Assembly (NCBI GenBank): GCA_965277595.1
Contig: CBDIDH010000002.1
Span: 620,001 to 684,000, forward strand
From: CBDIDH01 sp965277595
Lineage (GTDB): Bacteria; Planctomycetota; Planctomycetia; Isosphaerales; Isosphaeraceae
Reading direction: 5' to 3'
DNA length: 64,000 nt
Below are positions 16,809-25,865 of this stretch, in pieces; the stretch's first letter is position 1, and every line of letters begins with the position of its first letter. Position numbers and translations under genes: made by a program. A model generated the notes under the pieces. That model saw only the letters and a program-made list of their open reading frames with translations, was not told the origin of the DNA and did no database searches.

Positions 16809-18517
16809 TGGCCGAAGGTATGAGCGACGAGCAATCAGAAACGCACGTCAGCCCCCGTTGGTGCGTGCCGGCGGCGATCGTCGCGGGAGTTCTCGGGCTG
16901 GGTCTAATGACAGACACGGCCCGATCGATCTCGGCCACGTATGATGAGGTGACCTATCTCCGCGTCGCCGCCCGATGGTGGCGCACGGGCCGAGAGACTG
17001 AGATCACCCGGATGGGTTCTCCGCTCACCTTCTGGAAGGCGCAACAGGTCGCAACTCTCTGGCTCCTCGACCGATCCGGCTTTCGTCACTTGATTGATGA
17101 TCCGATCGGGCGACAGGCGGAATTGCTGCCGATCTTGAGAGCTGGGAGCTTCTGGATCTGGGTCGTCGCCTTTTGCGTGACGTTGCGTTGGAGTCGTGAC
17201 CTTTATGGACCGAGGGCAATGGCCCTCGCGGCCTGGCTCTTCGCGCTCGGGCCAAACTTGCTGGCGCATGGCTCGCTCATCACGATGGAATTACCAGTCG
17301 TCGCGGGAACGGCCGGAACCTCGTTCCTGTTCTGGAAATTCGTGAATTTATCCCGCAAACGGGATCTTTGGGCGTCCGCGATCGTTTCCGGGCTTACTTT
17401 TTCCAGCAAATTCACGGCGGTTCTCTTGCCGCCATTGCTAGCGATCGTCTGGTTGCGGGATCTCCGCGTGAATCAGGGACAAAAGCCGCTGCCAGGAGTC
17501 TTGCGGGTCGCTCGCGGAATGGTTGGATTCGTCCTCGTGATGTTGCTCGCGGATTGGGCGGTGACGGGATTCGCTCTCTTGCCGCTGAGCCGAAGGGTGG
17601 GGAATGCTCATCCGGTTTTGGAAGGACGATGGGGAGCAGGCTCGATGATGTCGCGCCTGGTTTCCCGAGCAATCGAAATTCCGATTCCGCAAGACTGGGT
17701 GGGCTTCGCCACGCAGGTGATCCATCAAAAATCGGGAGGCCCGAGCTATCTTCTGGGCGAGCGGCGGATGTCGGGCTGGTGGTATTACTACCTCGTGGCG
17801 CTGGCGGTGAAGGTGCCGCTCACCTGCTGGCTGGTCTTCGCTCTGCGCTGCATGGTTGGGAATCGAATCCCGAAGACGGGACGAGATGGAATGCTCCCGA
17901 CAATGATGGTCTGCTTTTTATTCATCAGCGTCGTGGGTTCGTCGCGAAACTACGGCGTCCGCTACCTCTTGCCGATGGCACCGCTGGCGATCGTCTGGGT
18001 TTCGGGCCTGGCCGAAACCAAGGGATGGACGCGAACTCTAGCGTGGATGACCTTGATCGGTCCGGCGCTGGCCGTGTCGACGACGCATCCCGATGAGTTG
18101 ACCTATTTCAACGTCCTCACGGGGGGCCGGATCGGCGGACGTCATGTCCTCGCTGATTCCAACCTTGATTGGGGTCAGGGGCTTCGGGCACTTGCCCGGC
18201 TGCAACGCAAAAGGCCCGAATTGCGAGACGTGACGCTCTATTATTTTGGGGATACGAAGCCAGAATACTACGGCGTGAAGGGCCTGAGCCGGGTTGTCGA
18301 TGCCGTGAATCCCTCGAAGAATCTCCCGAAGCGCTTTGAAGCAACCACGCCCTATCTGGCGGTCTCCGCGTCGTTGCAATGGGGACCGTGGGGACCGCCG
18401 GGTTACTTCAAGGCTCTGAAGGGAATCCAACCCATCGCATTGACCGATGACACGACGATCGCGATTTATCGGACGTCCGACGTCTTCGGCCGGGTTGGTC
18501 AAGACCTCGGTCAGTAG
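16805..18517 (+). CDS. Integral membrane glycosyltransferase, GT39/PMT-like
   Basis: A 570-residue polytopic protein with a first transmembrane segment near 22-40 and an acidic loop motif (ATYDEVTYLRVAARWW near 44-59) matching the catalytic Asp region of GT-C enzymes. A conserved-looking periplasmic C-terminal part includes DSNLDWGQGLRALARL near 449-464, often seen in planctomycete members of this group. It overlaps the oxidoreductase by four bases, and its last seven bases overlap the convergent zinc-ribbon gene. Substrate unknown. Confidence 0.82.
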   Translation: MMAEGMSDEQSETHVSPRWCVPAAIVAGVLGLGLMTDTARSISATYDEVTYLRVAARWWRTGRETEITRMGSPLTFWKAQQVATLWLLDRSGFRHLIDDPIGRQAELLPILRAGSFWIWVVAFCVTLRWSRDLYGPRAMALAAWLFALGPNLLAHGSLITMELPVVAGTAGTSFLFWKFVNLSRKRDLWASAIVSGLTFSSKFTAVLLPPLLAIVWLRDLRVNQGQKPLPGVLRVARGMVGFVLVMLLADWAVTGFALLPLSRRVGNAHPVLEGRWGAGSMMSRLVSRAIEIPIPQDWVGFATQVIHQKSGGPSYLLGERRMSGWWYYYLVALAVKVPLTCWLVFALRCMVGNRIPKTGRDGMLPTMMVCFLFISVVGSSRNYGVRYLLPMAPLAIVWVSGLAETKGWTRTLAWMTLIGPALAVSTTHPDELTYFNVLTGGRIGGRHVLADSNLDWGQGLRALARLQRKRPELRDVTLYYFGDTKPEYYGVKGLSRVVDAVNPSKNLPKRFEATTPYLAVSASLQWGPWGPPGYFKALKGIQPIALTDDTTIAIYRTSDVFGRVGQDLGQ

Positions 18518-19077
18518 AGATCCTGGCCCCGGGAGAGGCGATCTTCGAGGCCGTCGGCAGCCTCGGCGATCCGGCGAATAAGGCCGGGGGGGTCAAGAGC
18601 ATCGACCGAATCGGCGTAGACGTTTTCAATGACGACAAAATACTCTTCGCCGCGAAGGAGACGGATGGCGAAGTGTCCCTCGACGGCGCGGGCGTTGAGC
18701 TTGAGGAGTTTTCGCGTCGCGCGGTCGTCGGCGGGGCCGCAGACGGAGACGACGGAGAGAATCGCCCGGCCGTCGGGATTGGTCCCGGCGTATCCGGCGT
18801 AAACTGCCTGCCGTCGGTCGAGCTGCAGGGGGACGACAACGCGCCAGCCGTGCCCCGCGGGTGAGGCGTCGAAGCCGGTCCGCTGGACGAGTCCGCGAAG
18901 GACGCGGGTCGTGTCGACGTCGGCGGGTTCAGGGGCTTCATAAGGGCCAAGGGCATCAAGGCCGGCGACGGCGTCGGGCGTGGCCGTGCCAAGGGTCAGG
19001 CCGCATTTCTCGCAGAAGCGAGTGGACGGATGATTGCCGTGCGTGCATCGGGCGCAGACGATCAGGGCATCGGCCAT
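18511..19077 (-). CDS. Zinc-ribbon protein of unknown function
   Basis: From the ATG at 19077, 188 residues. Residues 8-27 form a four-Cys ribbon (CARC then CEKC). The rest looks like one alpha/beta domain (WRVVVPLQLDRRQAVYAGY, EGHFAIRLLRGEEYFVVIENV), vaguely recalling YbjN/secretion-chaperone-like folds, but I cannot assign a function. It lies downstream of the structured hairpin and terminator at 19119-19241, which may control readthrough from the secreted-protein gene. It overlaps the convergent glycosyltransferase by seven bases. Confidence 0.8.
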   Translation of the reverse strand: MADALIVCARCTHGNHPSTRFCEKCGLTLGTATPDAVAGLDALGPYEAPEPADVDTTRVLRGLVQRTGFDASPAGHGWRVVVPLQLDRRQAVYAGYAGTNPDGRAILSVVSVCGPADDRATRKLLKLNARAVEGHFAIRLLRGEEYFVVIENVYADSVDALDPPGLIRRIAEAADGLEDRLSRGQDLY

Positions 19078-19118
19078 CACTGAAAGCGTCTCCGGAGGGG
19101 GCGATCGCCTGGTCAAGC

Positions 19119-19149
19119 AAAAAAGGCCCGACCCGGTTAGGAGCCGGGC
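19119..19149 (-). terminator. Intrinsic terminator upstream of zinc-ribbon gene
   Basis: On the minus strand CCCGG-loop-CCGGG (with an offset GCCCG/CGGGC alternative) is followed by CC and six T residues (19124-19119). It lies after the secreted-protein gene and 42 bases before the zinc-ribbon start. Its 5' arm is shared with the long inverted repeat at 19137-19241. Confidence 0.6.
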
Positions 19150-19241
19150 AAGAATAACCTGTCGGACAAACTTCGCTGAATCGCTTTGAACAAGAGCAGC
19201 GACTTCCGAAATCTGTCAAGTTATTCTTGCCCAACTCCTTA
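19137..19241 (-). promoter_or_regulatory. Long nested hairpin, candidate attenuator or structured RNA
   Basis: Two 25-base arms, 19137-19161 and 19217-19241, are inverted repeats with four mismatches. Three of these are C-A on plus but become G-U pairs in a minus-strand transcript, so the RNA would pair at 24 of 25 positions. Inside are two further helices: TCGGA/TCCGA (19162-19166 with 19205-19209) and TCGCTG/CAGCGA (19173-19178 with 19197-19202), around an 18-base loop. The segment 19137-19149 can instead form the terminator stem, so the two structures exclude each other. Could also be a dispersed repeat. Confidence 0.6.
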
Positions 19242-19268
19242 GGATCGGGCCGATCCAGAATCGAACGT

Positions 19269-19850
19269 CTATTTTTCGGTCAGCTTGATGGACTTGATCA
19301 GCTTGTCGAAGTCATCGCGGGCCGCGGTGATGGTCTTGTCGGGGCCGACCATCCGCAGAAAGTAGCCGGTCTCGGGGGTGATGACGATCGCGCCGAGGAG
19401 CCGGTAATTGTCTTTGGACGACTGCTTTTCCTTGCCTGGAAAGGTCATCGGGGTGTAATTGCCGGCGATCTCGACGCGGTTCACCTCGGTGTTTTGCCCC
19501 TTGACGGTCTTGACGTCGACCTTGGGGGGATTGCCGTCCTTGTCGCGGAACATTCTCTGCCATCGCTCGACGTTGGAATCGACCCCGCCCGCTCCTCCAG
19601 GGAAGGCGAAAAGGATCAGCTCGGCTCCTTGCGCGTCGCCTTCGGCGGCGTTGACCTTCAACTGAGCCCTGCGCATCTCGGAGCTGGGGGCCTCTTGCTT
19701 CCAGGCTTCCGGGGCCTGAAAGGTCATTCCGCGGCCGTCAACCGTCTGCGTCTTCTCATCGGCGCCAAAAGCGGGAACGGCAAACACGGCGAGAAGGCCG
19801 ACAAAAGCCGCGATCGAGCGGTGTCGGTTAGGGATCATTCGCGTTGTCAT
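19269..19850 (-). CDS. Secreted protein of unknown function
   Basis: A 193-residue protein with an N-terminal signal peptide (IAAFVGLLAVFAVPAFGA at about 13-30, probable cleavage after AFG-A). The mature part begins with a GRGMTFQAPEAWKQEAPSSE segment, like small secreted PsbP/Mog1-like proteins, and ends in a GYFLRMVGPDKTI...FDKLIKSI helix. Function unknown. Divergently transcribed from the ThuA gene. A long hairpin and terminator follow it. Confidence 0.78.
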   Translation of the reverse strand: MTTRMIPNRHRSIAAFVGLLAVFAVPAFGADEKTQTVDGRGMTFQAPEAWKQEAPSSEMRRAQLKVNAAEGDAQGAELILFAFPGGAGGVDSNVERWQRMFRDKDGNPPKVDVKTVKGQNTEVNRVEIAGNYTPMTFPGKEKQSSKDNYRLLGAIVITPETGYFLRMVGPDKTITAARDDFDKLIKSIKLTEK

Positions 19851-20106
19851 GGCAGTTTCTTGCTCCTTTGTTCTCTCAATAAGATCAACGTCTAACCCGC
19901 ATGTCGGAAAGAGTCGCCATCGGGAAAGAAACGAACCCAGAAGAGACTCTCGTGATTCGAGGTTGAGAACATCCGCGAGAACCCTCGGAATTCGCTCGCG
20001 CGGCTTGCGAGGGCCCGCGCGGGCGACTACGATGCGTCGACAACGACCGGGTCTGGAAGTGACCCGCCGGTCTTCCCGATTCGCCCGGCCCCGCGGAGCC
20101 CCTCCC

Positions 20107-20922
20107 GTGCAAATTGCTCGAACCCAACGGCGTCTCGCGACCCTGACCCTCGCCCTGACCCTTCCGCTTGCCGCGTTCAGCCTTCCGGCGGCTCTTGGCC
20201 AGAAAAAGGCGCCTCAGGGCGTCAAGGTCTTGCTGCTCACCGGAGGTGCCCGACAGCACCACGGCTACCGCGATCAGGCATTCTACCTGGCAAACGCTCT
20301 GGAAGACACGGGCCGGTACGAAGTCACGATCGACGAGGATGCCGCCGTCCTGGAAACCCCGGCGATGGCCAAGTATGACCTGATCATCGTCAACGCCGAT
20401 CGCCGCGACCCCGAGTTCAAGTTCACGACCGGTCAGCAAGAGGCTCTTTTGAACTGGGTCAAGGCCGGTCACGGCTTCGTCGCGATCCACGGGGCCGACA
20501 ACGCCGCGCCCGACTGGCTCCCCGCCTGGCGCGAGATGCTCGGCGGCGTCTTCTCGCATATCGGTCTGCCCGACAGCAAGACCAAGAAGGGGGCCTTCAC
20601 CGTCAAGATCGTTGACACGGGGCACCCGATCACCCGGGGTCTGCAAGACTTTCCGATCAAGGACGAGCTTTATTACGAGATCCAGATGCAGCCGAACGTC
20701 GAACCCCTCGCCACGATCGATTTCGACGGCGGCACCTGGCCTGTCGCCTGGACCCGAACATACGGCAGCGGCCGGGTCTTTCACACGCCCCTCGGTCATC
20801 GCGACTTTGGACCCGGCAAGGACGACCCCGTCCGCGATCCCAACCTGAAGACCCTGATCATCCAGGGCATTGACTGGGTCGCCGGCGACAAACTGCCCGC
20901 GGCCACGCTCAAAAAAGAATGA
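20107..20922 (+). CDS. ThuA-domain secreted protein (class I amidotransferase-like fold)
   Basis: From the GTG at 20107 the 271-residue product begins with a signal peptide (MQIARTQRRLATLTL... to about LPAALGQ, residue 34). The body is a ThuA domain: VKVLLLTGGARQHHGY, DLIIVNADRR, GHGFVAIHGADNAAPDW, HPITRGLQDFPIKDELYY, GRVFHTPLGH. In sugar catabolic operons ThuA acts on trehalose and related disaccharides; planctomycetes carry many exported copies with unknown substrates. A GGAG lies nine bases before the GTG; the frame stays open upstream to 19849, but that part is low-complexity and overlaps the divergent gene. Confidence 0.88.
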   Translation: MQIARTQRRLATLTLALTLPLAAFSLPAALGQKKAPQGVKVLLLTGGARQHHGYRDQAFYLANALEDTGRYEVTIDEDAAVLETPAMAKYDLIIVNADRRDPEFKFTTGQQEALLNWVKAGHGFVAIHGADNAAPDWLPAWREMLGGVFSHIGLPDSKTKKGAFTVKIVDTGHPITRGLQDFPIKDELYYEIQMQPNVEPLATIDFDGGTWPVAWTRTYGSGRVFHTPLGHRDFGPGKDDPVRDPNLKTLIIQGIDWVAGDKLPAATLKKE

Positions 20923-20991
20923 CCGAGGACCGATGATCGAAGATCTTTATGGATCGGGAATCGGTCAAGAATCAGCGACTTCAGGGCCTAT

Positions 20992-23874
20992 CTAACCGAA
21001 GGTGACCTCGACCCTGGCCAGCTCGCGCGGGGTGAAGTCCACGAGGACCGAGTCACCTTCGACAGGGAGGTCGACGATCACCTCGCCCTGAAAATCGACC
21101 TGACGAGCCCAGGTCGGGGCGCGGAAGGTTCGGAGTCGGCAGCGACTGGCCCGGCCGGTCGTTTCCAGCATCGTGAAGGCGAGGCCCCAGCCTCGGCCGT
21201 CCTCGGAAGGCTCAACCGGATTGACCGTCGTGACGGCGATTCCCGGCTGATCGATCCGGTAAAGCCAGCCGGTCGGCCCGGTCCGGGGGGGTCCGGCCTC
21301 GGTTGCGATCGCATAGGCGGGCGCGAGCATCTCGGCCGAGGCGTGAAACGGGTGCTCAAGGTCGAGCGCGAGACCAAGCTGGAACCGATTTGAGGTCTCG
21401 CGACCGGCGATCAAGAGCGTGTCGAGCATCCGGCCGCCGTGGCGACGGTGATGCGCCAGTCCGCCAAAGAGCAGGGCGGTGCGCTGGCGGCGGGTCGAGA
21501 TGTCGATGAGATCAGGGGTTTCGGGGCGATCGACCTCGGTCAATTCGGGCGCCAGAATGCAGGATCGGCGGAGCATCGAGGTCGGATCGGGCCAGGCCCA
21601 CCGGCAGGCGAGATAATGCGACCAGGGGTCCGCGTCGGCGATCGAGGCGAGCCATTCGGAATCGAGATCACTGAGGGTGACCTCCAGTTCCAGGCTCGGG
21701 CGACCGGCCCAGAGGCGGATTTGCTGGCGGAAGGTGGCGAGCCGTCGGTCGTCGGGGCCAAGGATTGCGCCGGTGGTCATGGACTGGGCGAGCGCGGGGC
21801 CGCCGTAGTCGACCTCAAACGACTCGCCGCGCATCCGCGAGGCGAAGGGGGCGCCGTCGGCTCCTTTGAGTCCGACGATGACGAGTTGCTGGCCGATCCT
21901 CGCGGTTTCCTCGGTCGGCGTCCTGACGCTCCGAAGGCCGCCCGTCGCCGGATCGATCTCCAGGGCGATCGATTCATTGGTCAGGCGTTTGTCGCGGACC
22001 GCGAGGGTTCCGGTTGTTCCGGAAGCGGTCTCGGCGTTCGATTCGCGCGGAATCCAGGAGTAGCCGAAGGCAGGGAGGTCAACGACCGCCCAGACCCCTT
22101 CGGCCGTGAACTGGGCGGCGCGGAGCGGCCCTTCGGGGCGAAGGTCGGCGGCTGCCTCGCGGAGCAAAACCGCCGCCCGACGCGCGACGCCGAGCGGATT
22201 GATCACAAGATAACCAGGTCGGCCGGTCGTCGTTGATCCGACGATCCCCTGAGCCACCGCGCCGGCCCAGAGCGTTTCCTGTATCTCAAGCTCGGCGGCG
22301 GAATCGTCGAGTGAGCCCGTCTCGATCATTGCCTCGATCGCGGCGAGGCCGGGAACCCCGGTCGAACCGGGGGCCGTTCCCAGCCCTTCGGCCGAGGCGC
22401 GGAGGGTCGAAATCGCATCAAAGCGGGCGCGAAGGCGCGCGTGTCTGGCACGTCCGGAGATCGGCCGAGTGTCCTTGCGAGCGACCGCCTGCGTGAGGTA
22501 GGGGGTCACGTACTCGTCGGCCTCGGGCGTGAAGGTCTCATACGGACGGTCGGTCAGGTGAAAGTAATCGTTGAGCGTGACCCAACGGGCCAGGACCGGC
22601 GAGAAGGCGGCAACTCTGCGGAGGTCGACAAACCAGCCGGAGAGAGGCGCTGGCCAGTGCACCATCGGCAAGGTGGCGACGTGGTCGTCTCGCATCGACG
22701 CGCCGAGCCGCCAGGGGAGCATCACTCCGGAGATCGGCCGATCGGCGGCGATCGGCGGGCGGGTCAAGGCTTCGAGGCTCGAATGATCGGGACCCGCCCA
22801 GAGTCGCTTGGCCTCGGTGCGGATCGGAAATCGGCCGGCATCAAATCCCAGGTGAATGGCGAACCGAAAACCATTGCGCTTGGCGATCTGCGGAAGCATC
22901 GGGTAAAGCCCGAAGCGTCGGCGGGCGACCGTCTCGACGTTCCGGCCGTCGAGGTGCTCCCGATAGATTTTCCCCCCTTGTTGAAATTGCCAGAGGATCG
23001 AGCCAAGAGGCGCGAGCGGCTCGTCGGACTCGCCAAAGGCCCCGCCAGCGACGTCGGCCCAGCCTTCCGAGATTGACTCGCGGAGCCGGACGACGCTTTC
23101 GGGATCGAGCGTCGCCTGGTTTTCGATCGCTCGGGCCGGGGCCAGAAAGGTTACCGGGGCTCTCGCGTCGAGCGGGTCGTTCAAGATGCCGCCGGGCATC
23201 GCCGGATCGATCAGGCAGAGATCGATGAGGTAGGCATCGACCGGATAAAAGCGCTCGCGGGCCTGCGTCAAGAGTTCAAACGCCGCGCGCAGTCGATTTC
23301 GCGCCGTGCTGGCATCGCCGGTTGACCAGGCCCGCGCTCCGGCGAGGACCTCGCGGGTCAGGTTTTCGAGGTCGAGCATGTCGGCGTGACCCATTGCCTT
23401 CGTGAGGTCGCGGAGCCACCAGACCATTGACCCCAGCGCCAGGAAGTCGGCGACGATCGCTCCTGAAGCCTCGTCAGTCGGCATTTCAGGGGCGAACGTT
23501 CCGAGCAGATCGGCGACGACCGCCAGGCGATCGGTGCCGCCTTCCACGACAAAGGCCCCGACGGTCTCGGCCCCTTCGCGGTATCCCGAGGGGAGTCGGC
23601 CGGTCATTCCCTGGGTGACCAGACGGACCTCGCGCAAGGCGGCGGGCGCGGGATATTCCACCCCTTCGATCGTCGGCAAGGTCTTCGCCAGGGCGAGCAA
23701 GGCCGGATGCCAGACGGCCGAGACGGCGCACCAGGTCGCCTCGGCCTGGCGATCGGTCAGGGTCGCGGGGGGTTCAACGCCGTCGTGGTCGATCAGCGAG
23801 AGGAACGCCCAGGACTCCGCCGACGGTTCGGGGGCGGTCTCGGTGTCTTCGGCGTCGGAAGACGGCATGCTCAT
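20992..23874 (-). CDS. 960-residue protein with GH38-like C-terminal region
   Basis: A very large soluble protein. The C-terminal half resembles the beta-sandwich part of glycoside hydrolase 38 alpha-mannosidases: LTNESIALEIDPATGGLRSV near 630-650, a DDRRLATFRQQIRLWAGRPSLELEVTLSDLD-like stretch near 713-744, then a jelly-roll-like tail ending in VDFTPRELARVEVTF. The N-terminal half is all-alpha with barrel-like pieces (FRFAIHLGFDAGRFP near 340) but I do not see the GH38 metal-binding HxD pair, so catalysis is doubtful. No signal peptide. It starts four bases after yceH stops, so the two form an operon. Confidence 0.7.
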   Translation of the reverse strand: MSMPSSDAEDTETAPEPSAESWAFLSLIDHDGVEPPATLTDRQAEATWCAVSAVWHPALLALAKTLPTIEGVEYPAPAALREVRLVTQGMTGRLPSGYREGAETVGAFVVEGGTDRLAVVADLLGTFAPEMPTDEASGAIVADFLALGSMVWWLRDLTKAMGHADMLDLENLTREVLAGARAWSTGDASTARNRLRAAFELLTQARERFYPVDAYLIDLCLIDPAMPGGILNDPLDARAPVTFLAPARAIENQATLDPESVVRLRESISEGWADVAGGAFGESDEPLAPLGSILWQFQQGGKIYREHLDGRNVETVARRRFGLYPMLPQIAKRNGFRFAIHLGFDAGRFPIRTEAKRLWAGPDHSSLEALTRPPIAADRPISGVMLPWRLGASMRDDHVATLPMVHWPAPLSGWFVDLRRVAAFSPVLARWVTLNDYFHLTDRPYETFTPEADEYVTPYLTQAVARKDTRPISGRARHARLRARFDAISTLRASAEGLGTAPGSTGVPGLAAIEAMIETGSLDDSAAELEIQETLWAGAVAQGIVGSTTTGRPGYLVINPLGVARRAAVLLREAAADLRPEGPLRAAQFTAEGVWAVVDLPAFGYSWIPRESNAETASGTTGTLAVRDKRLTNESIALEIDPATGGLRSVRTPTEETARIGQQLVIVGLKGADGAPFASRMRGESFEVDYGGPALAQSMTTGAILGPDDRRLATFRQQIRLWAGRPSLELEVTLSDLDSEWLASIADADPWSHYLACRWAWPDPTSMLRRSCILAPELTEVDRPETPDLIDISTRRQRTALLFGGLAHHRRHGGRMLDTLLIAGRETSNRFQLGLALDLEHPFHASAEMLAPAYAIATEAGPPRTGPTGWLYRIDQPGIAVTTVNPVEPSEDGRGWGLAFTMLETTGRASRCRLRTFRAPTWARQVDFQGEVIVDLPVEGDSVLVDFTPRELARVEVTFG

Positions 23875-23878
23875 TCTG

Positions 23879-24610
23879 CTAAACTCCCAGCGCCGATTTT
23901 AATTCGCGAACTTCGATCGTTAATTTGGCGAGGGCGTCTCGAAGCGCCTCAACCTCGGCCTTCATCGCCATGACCTCGGCCACCCAGGCCGGTTCGGCCT
24001 GCTCGGCCCGAGGCGAGGCACTTCTGGCGGGGCGATCGTCCTCGTCGTCATCCCCTGTCGGCCGGTTGGCGAAGGACTGTCGAACCTTCTCGGCCTCTTC
24101 GGGCGGATAGAGTCCGTGCGTCACCATCACCCCGCGTTTCCGCGTCTTGGGAGACAGATAGAGGATCAGGCCACGAGTCTCCAGGGCGTCGAGAACCGCC
24201 TGCAAGGCGGGAAGGTCCGCCAGCGGCTCCATCCGGCTGGCGCGTGCTCTCAGATCCCCCTCGGTCTGCGGGCCGCGAAGCATCAACTCGGCCAGAACAG
24301 CCAGTTCCACCTTGCTGACCTTCAGCCAGTCGTAAAGTGTGTGCTTCCAGCGAACAACCCGGCCCCCCGCCTCGACCATCACCGCCGCGCCTTTCTTGCG
24401 GAGCGCCTGAAGGATATCCTCGGCGTCGTCGGCGTCGTAGTTCGTGACCGGATCGCGGTTCGATTTCTGGTTCGAACCGGTGACGATCGCGGCGATGGTC
24501 ATCGGATAATACTCGGGGGTCGTCTTCGCCTTCTCGACGAGGACGCCGAGAACCCGCCTCTCTCTGGCCGAGAGTGGCACCCAGGTCCCTTCCATTGCGG
24601 GCGTGCTCAT
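23879..24610 (-). CDS. YceH (DUF480) family protein
   Basis: A 243-residue protein of the YceH family, built from two winged-helix domains. Signature: LSARERRVLGVLVEKAKTTPEYYPMT near 10-35, TGSNQKSNRDPV near 43-54, then the second domain VELAVLAELMLRGPQTEGDLRARASRM near 107-133. A C-terminal extension holds an acidic linker and a short predicted coiled coil (about 215-240), common in this family. Function unknown. I start at the ATG at 24610, immediately before the conserved core; 27 codons of open frame upstream are unlike the family. The next gene starts four bases later. Confidence 0.9.
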   Translation of the reverse strand: MSTPAMEGTWVPLSARERRVLGVLVEKAKTTPEYYPMTIAAIVTGSNQKSNRDPVTNYDADDAEDILQALRKKGAAVMVEAGGRVVRWKHTLYDWLKVSKVELAVLAELMLRGPQTEGDLRARASRMEPLADLPALQAVLDALETRGLILYLSPKTRKRGVMVTHGLYPPEEAEKVRQSFANRPTGDDDEDDRPARSASPRAEQAEPAWVAEVMAMKAEVEALRDALAKLTIEVRELKSALGV

Positions 24611-24806
24611 GTCTCGGATCTTTTTCCCGGCGTGGATCGAATTCTTGCCCGGTCGGCCCTCAGGATAGCCTCCCTTGCGCGCGCGGTTCAAGGACGTACC
24701 GGGTCAAGCCTGGTTCCTTCTGGCAGTCTTGGAATGGATGAAATGGACAGCGATCAAGGATTAACGACCGATTTTACAGACGGAATTCGCCCGTCTTGCT
24801 CCTCGC

Positions 24807-24838
24807 AATTCTCGGTCGCGGTCATTTTTCCGAGAATT
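24807..24838. repeat. Inverted repeat in the YceH/TIM-barrel gap
   Basis: AATTCTCGG (24807-24815) pairs perfectly with CCGAGAATT (24830-24838) across a 14-base loop, 30 bases after the TIM-barrel gene stops on the minus strand. No T tract follows on minus, so it may be a weak 3' processing or termination structure, or an operator. Confidence 0.4.
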
Positions 24839-24867
24839 CAAGACAGGCTGATTGACTCGGTTTCGGT

Positions 24868-25647
24868 TCAAAGCTGTTTGAGGCGGTTGGCTATGGCCGT
24901 AAATTGCGGGCCGGGCTCGCGTGTCGGATCGGGCCAGATGGTGAGATATCCGCGATAATTCACCTCTTCGAGAGCGCCGAGGTATTCCAGCCAGTCCAGT
25001 GCTCCGGGGGAAAAGCCTCCCCGGCGCGCCTGGCCGACGACCGAGGCCGAACTCGCGTCCGAGGCATATGCATGCGCGACCCACGACCCAAGCGCCTGGG
25101 TCACGCCGATCGGATCGTGGCCCGACTGGAGCAAGGCGGCCGGATCAATGCTCGCGGCGAGTCCGGGCGAGGCCAGGCCCTCTAGCAGGGCGCGGAGCGG
25201 CTCGCCCGCATCGGGACCGGTCTCGATCGCAAGCCGGACGCCCCGATGATCGGCCCGACGCCCCAGCTCGCGGACGGCTCCGATGAACGTTTCCCGGGCC
25301 TGAGCGTCGGTCTCGGGCGGAATGCCCCCCACGCGGGCGAGAACCAGGTTTGTCGAAAGCTCAAAGGCCAGCGCAAAGGCCGCCGCGGCGCGGTTGAGGC
25401 GGTCGTCAAGCTGGTCGGTCGAGTCAAACGGGCGTCGCGTCGGCAGGTTCAGGGCGATCAAGGAAAGTTCGACGGTTCGCAAGAGGTGCCTCAACTCGCG
25501 TCGCCCTGTCTCACTGAGTCGGCCGGGCGCGATTTCGCCGACGGCATCGATCACCACGCCCTTCGCGCCGAGCCGGGCGGCCTCGCGGATCTGGTCCCGA
25601 ATCGGCCGGGACGGGTCGAGTCGGAATCCAAGAGGGGTCGGAAGCAT
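24868..25647 (-). CDS. TIM-barrel protein, xylose isomerase-like family
   Basis: From the ATG at 25647, 259 residues of the AP endonuclease 2/sugar-isomerase TIM-barrel type: GFRLDPSRPIRDQIREAARLGAKGVVIDA at the start, LSLIALNLPTRRPF, GVRLAIETGP (conserved Glu of the barrel), and ASIDPAALLQSG. The C-terminus has GALDWLEYLGALEEVNYRGYLTIWPDP. Usually sugar epimerases or isomerases; substrate unknown. The open frame reaches 25848 but the upstream part is unlike the family and would overlap the divergent pabB region. Divergent from pabB. Confidence 0.82.
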   Translation of the reverse strand: MLPTPLGFRLDPSRPIRDQIREAARLGAKGVVIDAVGEIAPGRLSETGRRELRHLLRTVELSLIALNLPTRRPFDSTDQLDDRLNRAAAAFALAFELSTNLVLARVGGIPPETDAQARETFIGAVRELGRRADHRGVRLAIETGPDAGEPLRALLEGLASPGLAASIDPAALLQSGHDPIGVTQALGSWVAHAYASDASSASVVGQARRGGFSPGALDWLEYLGALEEVNYRGYLTIWPDPTREPGPQFTAIANRLKQL

Positions 25648-25865
25648 GGGCGGATCATCCTGAGTTCGGGTTTCACGTCGAGGCGCGTCTGGGTCTGCCT
25701 TCCAGCATGGCGGTAAGGCCCAACCCTCGGCAAGGCGTCTCCGCGCCGGGAAAGAGCACTTCCGGCAAGCCGTCGGACTCGGGTTAAATGGAGATCCAGG
25801 CGCCTGAACCTGCCCTGGCCGGGTCTTTTCCCCGCCGGTCCGCATCACCGTCTTTGAGGACGCCC

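Noticed and set aside
20921..20945. GACCGAGGACCGATGATCG resembling a unit of the heptad repeats
   Set aside because: Only two or three units and no second arm, so chance resemblance cannot be excluded.
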